Below, piece by piece: positions 1 through 5,579 of a DNA stretch of 7,307 bases; position 1 is the first letter of the stretch, and each line of letters starts with the position of its first letter. The notes under the pieces are model-generated. The model had not been told where the DNA came from and made no database searches. It saw only the letters and a list, made by a program, of their open reading frames with translations. Both the position numbers and the translations under genes were made by a program. The stretch is from JACPFJ01 sp041738275 (GTDB lineage: Bacteria > Desulfobacterota > Desulfuromonadia > Geobacterales > Pseudopelobacteraceae): positions 1 to 7,307 of the forward strand of contig JBGSQD010000098.1 in NCBI GenBank assembly GCA_041738275.1, given 5' to 3'.

Positions 1-15
1 TGGATAGCAATCTTT

Positions 16-75
16 AACAGGGATGCACAGGATAGGCAGGATGTAGAAATCCCACCCAACCCATGTATCCCTGTT
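16..75. repeat. Inverted repeat of a probable dispersed intergenic repeat family
   Basis: Bases 16-27 (AACAGGGATGCA) and 64-75 (TGTATCCCTGTT) are complementary over 12 positions, with one G-T wobble, and enclose a 36-base loop. The left arm continues with further ACAGG/CAGGATG units, giving the roughly 10-base periodicity of small repeats I recall as common between genes in Geobacter-like genomes. That family assignment is from memory. The arm covers the first in-frame ATG of the following gene (63) and so argues against translation starting there. It could also act as a transcript-end hairpin for a gene to the left, but no T-run follows. Confidence 0.55.
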
Positions 76-95
76 TGTATATGGGGTGTGATCAT

Positions 96-1397
96 ATGCC
101 GCAACAATTGTATTCTGACGGGCAGGCAAGGGTCGTGAATCTTAAGTACGGATCAATATCATTTCCTCTCGTACCGTCTGCGGATCGTCTGGCAGGTGTT
201 ATCGAACCGGACATAGCCCAATCCTCCCAATCCCCCGAGCAGATCACAGCGCTTGCGCTTGACGACTGCCAGCCAACCATTTCCACCTTTTCTGCAGGGG
301 AAAAGGTGGTTATCGTTACCTCCGACATCACCCGTTATACCGGCAGTGAGATCTATCTACCCTTGCTGGTGGAGCGTCTTAACCGCCAGGGCATACCGGA
401 CCGGGATATTGAAATACTGATCGCCCTGGGGATACATCGCAAACAGACCGATCATGAGCACCAGAAGATTCTTGGGTCGCTGCACGGCAGGGTACGCGTC
501 ATTGATCATGACTGCGACAATCCGGCGGAGCTGGTGGTGCTGGGCAAGACGTCCAACGGCATCGAGGTCAGTGTCAATCGCCGTGCAGTCGAGACTGACC
601 GCTTGATCCTGACAGGCGTGATCGGTTTCCACTACTTTGCCGGTTTTGGCGGCGGCCGCAAATCTCTGCTGCCGGGGATCGCCGGCCGTCAGGCCTGCAT
701 GGCCAGCCATTTTGCCCTGCTCAACCCGCAGGCGGGCAGTGGGAAAAATCCCTTGGCAACAACGGGAAACCTGGAGGGCAATCCGGTGCATCAGGCCATG
801 CTGGAGGCGTGCGCCATGGCGGAACCGGCATTTATCCTCAATACGGTGCTCTCGCTGGACAAACGGATCATAGCGGCCTTTGCCGGCCACTGGCGCACGG
901 CGCACGAAGAGGGGTGCCGCTATTACCGGGAGCGGTTCTCGTTCCCCCTGGAGAACAAGGCCGACCTGGTGATTGTATCCTGTGGCGGTTTTCCCAAGGA
1001 CATCAATCTCATCCAGGCCCACAAATCCATGGAGTACGCATCCCAGGCGCTTAAAGACAGCGGTGTCATGATCATGCTGGCCGAGTGCCGGGATGGTTTC
1101 GGCAACGATACATTCTTTGACTGGTTCCGCTTCAAAAAGCTGGACGATTTCGAGACCGCGCTTCGCGCCAATTACGAGATTAATGGCCAGACCGCCTATT
1201 CCACATTGATGAAGGCCCAGCGTTTCAAGATTATCCTTGTGTCGCGTTTCAGCGAACACCAGGTAAAGGAGATGGGGATGATTCCCGAGCAATCGCTTGA
1301 TGCTGCTCTTGCAACAGCAGAAGGCCTGTTGCCGGCTGATTGGAAGATGCTGGTAATGCCGGAAGGAGGCAGTGTTCTGCCGGTCCTTGAGTGTTGA
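96..1397 (+). CDS. larA: LarA-family nickel-dependent lactate racemase homologue (DUF2088)
   Basis: This is a LarA-family racemase/epimerase of 433 residues (characterised LarA is about 424). The family interconverts 2-hydroxyacids, classically D- and L-lactate, in the cytoplasm using a nickel-pincer nucleotide. The residues expected to hold the cofactor are visible. H114 lies in the motif ALGIHRKQT. H179 and K189 lie in GFHYFAGFGGGRK. H205 is 26 residues after H179, which matches the spacing of the H174/K184/H200 set of the Lactobacillus enzyme as I recall it. The N-terminal substrate motif reads SDITRY around D77-R80. I chose ATG 96 because GGGGTG lies just upstream. ATG 63 lacks a ribosome site and sits inside a repeat arm. 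The cofactor genes larB, larC and larE are not in the window. Family membership is firm, but the substrate is not known and need not be lactate. Confidence 0.88.
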   Translation: MPQQLYSDGQARVVNLKYGSISFPLVPSADRLAGVIEPDIAQSSQSPEQITALALDDCQPTISTFSAGEKVVIVTSDITRYTGSEIYLPLLVERLNRQGIPDRDIEILIALGIHRKQTDHEHQKILGSLHGRVRVIDHDCDNPAELVVLGKTSNGIEVSVNRRAVETDRLILTGVIGFHYFAGFGGGRKSLLPGIAGRQACMASHFALLNPQAGSGKNPLATTGNLEGNPVHQAMLEACAMAEPAFILNTVLSLDKRIIAAFAGHWRTAHEEGCRYYRERFSFPLENKADLVIVSCGGFPKDINLIQAHKSMEYASQALKDSGVMIMLAECRDGFGNDTFFDWFRFKKLDDFETALRANYEINGQTAYSTLMKAQRFKIILVSRFSEHQVKEMGMIPEQSLDAALATAEGLLPADWKMLVMPEGGSVLPVLEC

Positions 1398-1423
1398 ATC
1401 GCACCTGTCTGGTGCAAGGTAAC

Positions 1424-1463
1424 GCAAAACGCCCTTCCGGAATGATCCGGAAGGGCGTTTTGC
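1424..1463. terminator. Bidirectional Rho-independent terminator
   Basis: Bases 1424-1441 and 1446-1463 form a perfect 18-bp stem around the tetraloop ATGA. The stem has a GC-rich core (CGCCCTTCCGGA) and an A-run/T-run outer part (AAAA on the left, TTTTG then CTT on the right), so it can end transcripts from both sides. It sits between the convergent larA homologue, whose stop is at 1397, and the OmpA-family gene, whose stop is at 1506, and probably serves both. Confidence 0.9.
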
Positions 1464-1505
1464 TTATAGATGCCTTATGCGGGCATTATTTCCTGCGCAT
1501 TCATA

Positions 1506-2765
1506 CTACTCGCAGGTAAAGTTTGCCTCGATGCGGCGGTTTTTTGCCCTGTCGGCCTTGGTTTTGTTGCTGGCGATCGGCTTGGTCTCGCCGTACCCTT
1601 TAGTGGTTATGCGGCCGGGGTTGACCCCGAAAGTAGAGCTGATATATTTCTCAACGCTTACTGCGCGCCGCTCGGAAAGTTTCTGGTTATATGCGTTGCT
1701 TCCGATGCTGTCGGTATGCCCGGAAATTTCGCCCTTGGCATTGGGGAAATACATGAGGAAGTCGCCAACGGTCTTCAGTTCGTCATGGTACATGGGCTTG
1801 ATATCAGATTTGTCGAAGTCGAAATGGATCTCCAGCACGGCCGGCTTGCTGCAGAATCTTTCTCCAGCCGCTGCTTTCTGTGGGGGGCAGCCGTCAGCAT
1901 CAACCTTTACGCCGACTGGTGTGCCGGGGCACTTGTCCAGATAGTCAGGTACACCATCTTTGTCGGAGTCAATCGGGCAACCGTCAGGATCGACCTTTAC
2001 ACCAATTGGTGTGCCGGGGCACTTGTCCAGATAATCTGGTACGCCATCCTTGTCGGAGTCAATCGGGCAGCCATCCGGATCTACCTTTACCCCGGCCGGT
2101 GTGCCAGGGCACTTGTCAAGAGGGTCAACCACCCCGTCTTTATCGCTGTCAGCCGGAGCAACGGAGGCTGGCGCCGCAGCCGGCTCGGCTACGGGAGCAG
2201 GCTGTGGCGGCTCAACGGGTTTTGCCGCTTGCGTTACACCGCCGAAGGGGATGTAGGCGCCGATAGTGTACTCAAGATTGTTGTCTGTTTTTTTGTCGAA
2301 TCTATAGATAAGGTGGCGGATATCAGTCCTGAGGGCAAAGTTGTCGTTCAGGAAATATTTTGCGCCGATCCCGTAGTCAAATGCACCACGGGTTTGCCTG
2401 TCATCCACGTCGCCCTCGAAATTCAGCCCGGCATAACCGGCAGCGATATAAGGAACGAGCTTGTTGTCCGGAAAAAAATGATACAGGAGTTCGCCGCCGT
2501 AGCGGTACATGTTGACATCGCCGCTTGCTTTGGTCGGCTCGGTTGTTACAAAATCGAATAGTGCCTCGACCCCTAATTCCTTGGTGAAGTTGTAACCGGC
2601 CCGCGCCCCGTAAACCAGATTGGTGTCAAGGTGTTGTCTTCCGTCATAGGTGTATCCTCCGATAACCGGAGAAATGGAGAAGGACTCTGCCTTGTTACCG
2701 GCAGAGGCGGCAGAGGCGATGGCTAACAGCAATGTAACGATTAACAGTGAGATTTTTTTCTTCAT
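1506..2765 (-). CDS. OmpA/OprF-type outer-membrane protein with three TSP3 repeats
   Basis: This 419-residue protein probably links the outer membrane to peptidoglycan. Residues 1-22 are a signal peptide cut after ASA. Residues 24-176 are an OmpA-like beta-barrel ending in the aromatic strand YIPFGG. A Pro/Ala-rich linker (about 180-205) leads to three 30-residue thrombospondin type-3-like repeats (206-295). Each repeat has a DxDxDG calcium-type loop and a Cys pair. Residues 308-417 are an OmpA/MotB domain with GHTD, LSERR and GYGETKP motifs. D352 and R367 match the spacing of the E. coli diaminopimelate-binding pair D271/R286. C305 and C418 bracket this domain and could form a disulfide. ATG 2765 follows a strong GGGAGGAG ribosome site (2774-2781). 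The gene stands alone, convergent with the LarA homologue and divergent from hemB. The exact family role (porin versus structural) is inferred. Confidence 0.93.
   Translation of the reverse strand: MKKKISLLIVTLLLAIASAASAGNKAESFSISPVIGGYTYDGRQHLDTNLVYGARAGYNFTKELGVEALFDFVTTEPTKASGDVNMYRYGGELLYHFFPDNKLVPYIAAGYAGLNFEGDVDDRQTRGAFDYGIGAKYFLNDNFALRTDIRHLIYRFDKKTDNNLEYTIGAYIPFGGVTQAAKPVEPPQPAPVAEPAAAPASVAPADSDKDGVVDPLDKCPGTPAGVKVDPDGCPIDSDKDGVPDYLDKCPGTPIGVKVDPDGCPIDSDKDGVPDYLDKCPGTPVGVKVDADGCPPQKAAAGERFCSKPAVLEIHFDFDKSDIKPMYHDELKTVGDFLMYFPNAKGEISGHTDSIGSNAYNQKLSERRAVSVEKYISSTFGVNPGRITTKGYGETKPIASNKTKADRAKNRRIEANFTCE
1881..2150 (-). repeat. Three tandem 90-bp intragenic repeats encoding TSP3 units
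   Basis: Three head-to-tail 90-bp units encode residues 206-235, 236-265 and 266-295 of the OmpA-family protein. Neighbouring units are 27/30 identical at the protein level. Each carries DSDKDG, LDKCPGTP and DGCP motifs. The acidic loops are of the calcium-binding type and the paired cysteines probably form disulfides in the periplasm. The run length matches a flexible linker between barrel and peptidoglycan-binding domain. DNA similarity remains high, so copy number could vary by recombination. Confidence 0.9.
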
Positions 2766-2894
2766 AATGAGGTCTCCTCCCTTTTGTGGCTACATAAAAA
2801 TGTTGAAATGTTTTTATCCTCTTCATCTGCGCTGGGTAAGCGAAAAAGACTGATACTGTACATTATTCTCTGAGTGAAATGTATACATTCTATC

Positions 2895-2923
2895 ATTATA
2901 ATTAATAAGCGCAACCTTGCGGA
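2895..2923 (-). promoter_or_regulatory. Possible promoter of the OmpA-family gene
   Basis: Read on the minus strand, a perfect TATAAT (complement of 2895-2900) lies about 130 bases before the OmpA start codon. The matching -35 position, 17 bases upstream, reads TCCGCA, which is only 3 of 6. A 12-bp interrupted palindrome, CGCAA-CC-TTGCG (2910-2921), overlaps this -35 area and could bind a regulator. The region is AT-rich, so a chance TATAAT is quite possible. Confidence 0.3.
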
Positions 2924-3023
2924 CGACATATTTTTTGCTTGGCTGGCGAAATGTGTTCTAGGCTTGAAAAACAGGGTAAGTATGTTCACAAAATCATTTC
3001 TGCAATAACCGCGGAAATATTTT

Positions 3024-3053
3024 TTGACACACGAATATAGCGCAGAAAATAAT
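3024..3053 (+). promoter_or_regulatory. Sigma-70 promoter for hemB
   Basis: A perfect -35 hexamer TTGACA (3024-3029) is followed after 18 bases by AATAAT (3048-3053), 5 of 6 to the -10 consensus. Transcription would begin near 3060 and give a leader of about 80 bases before the hemB start codon at 3139. It is the best promoter match I found in the window. Confidence 0.65.
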
Positions 3054-3138
3054 CAGCAACTTTAAGGTGCTTGCAATTTGATGTTCGCTTGCATTACTAT
3101 TTTTACTGTAGGTTTAAGCTTGCAACTAGGAGGAAGTT

Positions 3139-4116
3139 ATGTTTTTCCCGCAATTCAGGGCACGTAGAATCCGTGGAAATGAAATCTTTCGCAGGATGGT
3201 CCGCGAGAACAGCCTGTCGGTTAATGATCTGGTGTACCCGATGTTTTCCGCCTTCGGCAGTGGTATCAGGAAAGAGATCTCCTCCATGCCCGGCATCTAC
3301 CAGCAATCCATCGAGCATATCGTGGCAGAGGCTAAAGAGGTTTATAGCCTGGGCATACCTGCGGTTCTGCTGTTCGGTATTCCGGAAACCAAGGATGCCG
3401 TGGGCAGCGACGCCTATTCCGATACCGGCATCATCCAGGAGACGATCCGCGCCATCAAACGCGAGGTGCCCGGCCTGGCGGTCATCACCGATGTCTGTCT
3501 GTGCGAGTACACCGACCATGGCCACTGCGGCCTGATTATCAATGGGGATGTGGATAACGATTCAACCCTGGAGTTGCTGGCCAGGGAGGCGCTGTCCCAT
3601 GTCAAGGCAGGAGCCGACATGGTGGCGCCCTCGGACATGATGGACGGGCGTGTGGCAGCCATCCGCGAGGAACTGGACGAGAACGGCTACGACGCCATTC
3701 CTATCATGAGTTACGCTGTCAAATATGCATCGGGATATTACGGACCGTTTCGCGAGGCAGCAGAATCGACCCCGCAGTTCGGTGACCGCCGCAGCTACCA
3801 GATGGACCCGGCCAACCGCCTGGAGGCGCTGCGTGAGGCAGCCTCGGACGTCGATGAAGGGGCCGATATCATCATGGTGAAACCTGGCCTGCCCTATCTG
3901 GACATCCTGCGCGACCTGCGCAACGAGCATAATCTGCCGCTGGCGGTCTATAATGTGTCGGGTGAATACAGCATGATCAAGGCCGCGTCTGCCAATGGCT
4001 GGATCGACGAGGAACGTGTGGTGATGGAGACCATGATCGCCTTCAAGCGGGCCGGCGCAGACATTATCATCACCTATCATGCCAAGGATGTTGCCCGCTG
4101 GTTAACAAAAGGATAA
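3139..4116 (+). CDS. hemB: Delta-aminolevulinic acid dehydratase (porphobilinogen synthase), zinc type
   Basis: This cytoplasmic enzyme condenses two 5-aminolevulinate molecules to porphobilinogen, the second committed step toward heme, siroheme and corrinoids. The 325-residue length is normal for the family. The active-site lysines are K195 in SYAVKYAS and K248 in IMVKPG, the latter forming the Schiff base with substrate. The metal loop DVCLCEYTDHGHCG (118-131) carries C120, C122 and C130, which is the three-cysteine zinc form rather than the aspartate-rich magnesium form. A GAD-VAPSDMMDG segment (158-170) is also typical. ATG 3139 follows an excellent AGGAGGAAG ribosome site (3128-3136). 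The gene appears monocistronic, with its own promoter at 3024-3053 and a convergent gene downstream. The call is very secure. Confidence 0.98.
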   Translation: MFFPQFRARRIRGNEIFRRMVRENSLSVNDLVYPMFSAFGSGIRKEISSMPGIYQQSIEHIVAEAKEVYSLGIPAVLLFGIPETKDAVGSDAYSDTGIIQETIRAIKREVPGLAVITDVCLCEYTDHGHCGLIINGDVDNDSTLELLAREALSHVKAGADMVAPSDMMDGRVAAIREELDENGYDAIPIMSYAVKYASGYYGPFREAAESTPQFGDRRSYQMDPANRLEALREAASDVDEGADIIMVKPGLPYLDILRDLRNEHNLPLAVYNVSGEYSMIKAASANGWIDEERVVMETMIAFKRAGADIIITYHAKDVARWLTKG

Positions 4117-4161
4117 TAGCCGATTTATTCTCCGGCCTTCTTTTCAACAGATTTCTGTGAT

Positions 4162-4187
4162 GCGGTCGCCTCTTTCGGGGCGGCCGC
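4162..4187. terminator. Hairpin between convergent hemB and small exported-protein gene
   Basis: GCGGTCGCCT (4162-4171) pairs with GGGCGGCCGC (4178-4187) in a 10-bp GC-rich stem with two G-U pairs and a 6-base loop. It lies 46 bases past the hemB stop and 7 bases past the stop of the minus-strand gene. Neither side has a strong T-run (TGCTGTTTA on the plus side), so its use as an intrinsic terminator is plausible but unproven. Confidence 0.45.
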
Positions 4188-4193
4188 TGCTGT

Positions 4194-4439
4194 TTATCGG
4201 CAGGCCTTGACCTTTTTCTTCGCACCCCTGTGTTGTTTGGCAAAGGTGCGCTTCATATCAACTTCATATGGCTGGAAAGATGTCATGGTGTGGCGGGTTG
4301 CCAATACATGAACCTTGCCATTGGAGCGCCAAACCCTTAGCGCTTCGATGACCCCGCCATCCTTCAGGTAGAGTTTTGCGGCAAACGCCGGGGTTGACAG
4401 GACTAATGTCATCATAACAACAAACAGTATTGGTCTCAT
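4194..4439 (-). CDS. Small exported basic protein of unknown function
   Basis: This is an 81-residue protein whose family I do not recognise with confidence. Residues 1-20 form a clear Sec signal peptide (hydrophobic core FVVMMTLVL, cleavage after AFA), so the mature 61-residue chain should be periplasmic. It begins with KLYLKDGGVIEAL and continues with short alternating segments that look like a small beta domain. It ends in a strongly basic tail (KKKVKACR) with a single cysteine, C80. ATG 4439 follows a strong AAGGAGGG ribosome site (4444-4451). It starts 43 bp after the stop of the L,D-transpeptidase gene on the same strand with no terminator between, so co-transcription is likely and a cell-wall role is possible. 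The gene is real on the strength of signal peptide, ribosome site and context. Its function is open. Confidence 0.75.
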   Translation of the reverse strand: MRPILFVVMMTLVLSTPAFAAKLYLKDGGVIEALRVWRSNGKVHVLATRHTMTSFQPYEVDMKRTFAKQHRGAKKKVKACR

Positions 4440-4482
4440 ACTTCCCTCCTTCTTTCTCTGTACCCTGACATTAATTCTATCG

Positions 4483-5358
4483 CTATAATGGTCTTTGGTC
4501 CAGATAACGCGGCAAAGTGCCGCGAACTTCTACTGTCGGCCCATCTTCCAGTTCATCCAGGTCACCGTAGTCATCACCATAATCAGCCTCTCCGACAGCC
4601 CAGTCATACAGCTTCTGCGAATCGAGCAATACCGGCTTTTCCGGTGTGCCAAAGACCCGGTTCTGCATCTCCTCATCGAACAGTCCGATACAGCCATGGG
4701 ATGCGGGTTTGCCCGGCAGGTCGCGGGCATGCAGCCAGTAGGAAATGTTGTCCTTGCCTATGAAAAAGCGCATGGCATTATCCATGGGATACTGATCTTC
4801 GTCGTCGGCGGTCTTGTAGAGCGACGAGGTGTGGGTCAAATGGCGCGCATCAATGCGGAACATTCCGGTGGGGGTCTCGGTTCCGGCCTTGCCGGTGGCC
4901 GCCGGCGCTGAAAAGACCAGCTTGCCGTTCTCATAGGCCCCCAGCCACTGTTCGGTAATATCCACCAGGATAAATTTTTCGTGACGCCGGGCGAGATCGT
5001 ACTGGCGGGGCAGGGGCGTGTAGCCGCGGATGTCTGCCATTGATTCGGGTGCCTTGATGGTCATGCCGGGATAGACATGGCGCCGGTCAATGCGATTGAA
5101 GCGGGCCACATGGATCCAGTCGGTCCCGAAAAGCGATTCCAGTGATTCATTCGGTTTCACGAAGTGGGCACGCCACTTGATGCCCTTCAAGCTTGGATAC
5201 TCCACGCGGGAAAGATCCTCCATGGCTTTGTCTTGCGGTGACGCTGCCGGTTCATCGGTCTGCAATGGTGTCCTCAGCACGCTGAATCCGACCAGAATTG
5301 TGGTGAAAATGGTGATTAGTACGATTTTGTGTGAAAACCGCATTCTGCTGTAACGCAT
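4483..5358 (-). CDS. L,D-transpeptidase-like (YkuD) protein with N-terminal membrane anchor
   Basis: This 291-residue protein probably forms or edits peptidoglycan cross-links, or attaches proteins to peptidoglycan, in the periplasm. Residues 10-28 are one hydrophobic segment, either an uncleaved anchor or a signal peptide. Residues 62-104 resemble a LysM wall-binding fold (HFVKPNESLESLFG, then RFNRI and VYPGMTIKAP). Residues 127-248 are the YkuD catalytic domain, with KFILVDITEQWLGAYENG at its start and the catalytic motif H210 ... S220-H221-G222-C223. C223 would be the acyl-accepting nucleophile. The motif is atypical: nine residues separate H210 from S220, and G225 stands where many family members have arginine. 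Residues 257-273 are very acidic. ATG 5358 is preferred over the internal ATG at 5343 because GAGGA lies 7 bases before it. It leads a probable operon with the small exported gene. Confidence 0.87.
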   Translation of the reverse strand: MRYSRMRFSHKIVLITIFTTILVGFSVLRTPLQTDEPAASPQDKAMEDLSRVEYPSLKGIKWRAHFVKPNESLESLFGTDWIHVARFNRIDRRHVYPGMTIKAPESMADIRGYTPLPRQYDLARRHEKFILVDITEQWLGAYENGKLVFSAPAATGKAGTETPTGMFRIDARHLTHTSSLYKTADDEDQYPMDNAMRFFIGKDNISYWLHARDLPGKPASHGCIGLFDEEMQNRVFGTPEKPVLLDSQKLYDWAVGEADYGDDYGDLDELEDGPTVEVRGTLPRYLDQRPL

Positions 5359-5411
5359 ATCTTGATCCTCGTATATTGAATAATTAAGGCTGCATTCTAA
5401 TTGTTTGCGTC

Positions 5412-5417
5412 ATTATA
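5412..5417 (-). promoter_or_regulatory. Possible -10 element of the L,D-transpeptidase operon
   Basis: The minus strand reads TATAAT here (complement of ATTATA), about 55 bases before the start codon. No recognisable -35 hexamer sits 16-18 bases upstream. Instead an 8-bp palindrome GTCGCGAC (5429-5436) lies in the spacer/-35 area, which would fit an activator- or repressor-controlled promoter. A chance match is quite possible. Confidence 0.3.
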
Positions 5418-5444
5418 TTCAAGCCCTAGTCGCGACAGGTCTCA

Positions 5445-5492
5445 TGATTGTCTGGTAAATCAGTGGCTTGCATGATATTGTGACTGTCCGGT
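5445..5492. promoter_or_regulatory. Pair of direct 12-mers, possible regulator binding sites
   Basis: TGATTGTCTGGT (5445-5456) and TGACTGTCCGGT (5481-5492) match at 10 of 12 positions. Both differences are C/T, giving TGAYTGTCYGGT, and the starts are 36 bases apart. Each is also half of a loose palindrome (TGATT...AATCA and TGAC...GTCA). They lie in the 221-bp divergent region between the L,D-transpeptidase and threonine aldolase genes. No known regulator is assigned. Confidence 0.35.
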
Positions 5493-5579
5493 CAGGTGTT
5501 TGGAAGCAGGTTTACTGGGTCAAGCCGGAATATAAACGCCTTTGATTTAATCGCTGCACCGTAGTAATGGGGAGAATTC

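Larger units (their letters stand above)
2766..3138. other. Divergent intergenic region between ompA-like gene and hemB
   Basis: This 373-bp AT-rich stretch has no credible gene. A 75-codon minus-strand frame inside it has no family features. It holds the ribosome site of the OmpA gene at its left end and a weak minus-strand promoter candidate near 2895-2923. It also holds a perfect 12-bp palindrome AATGTATACATT at 2878-2889, a good plus-strand promoter at 3024-3053, and three GCTTGCA copies in the hemB leader (3069, 3087, 3118). I see no riboswitch fold or terminator. Confidence 0.7.

Noticed and set aside
357..1427. A 356-codon minus-strand open frame opposite the LarA homologue
   Set aside because: It is antisense to a secure LarA-family gene, shows no family motif, and its 5' end enters the terminator stem. 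Long antisense frames are expected with this codon bias.
1881..2150. Regular repeats resembling a CRISPR-like array
   Set aside because: The units are contiguous 90-bp coding repeats without spacers and translate to calcium-binding-type modules.
1470..2561. A 363-codon plus-strand open frame opposite the OmpA-family gene
   Set aside because: It is antisense to a gene with clear domains, signal peptide and ribosome site. Its internal repeats merely mirror the TSP3 units, and it begins just after the terminator without a ribosome site.
2762..2989. A 75-codon minus-strand open frame in the ompA-hemB intergenic region
   Set aside because: It overlaps the OmpA promoter and ribosome site, is AT-rich, and has no protein-like pattern.
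3562..4080. A 172-codon minus-strand open frame inside hemB
   Set aside because: It lies wholly antisense to hemB, with no ribosome site or recognisable domain.
5511..5536. TTTACT/TATAAA as a promoter for the threonine aldolase
   Set aside because: TATAAA at 5531-5536 is attractive, but the only -35-like hexamer is 14 bases away, too close for a sigma-70 promoter.
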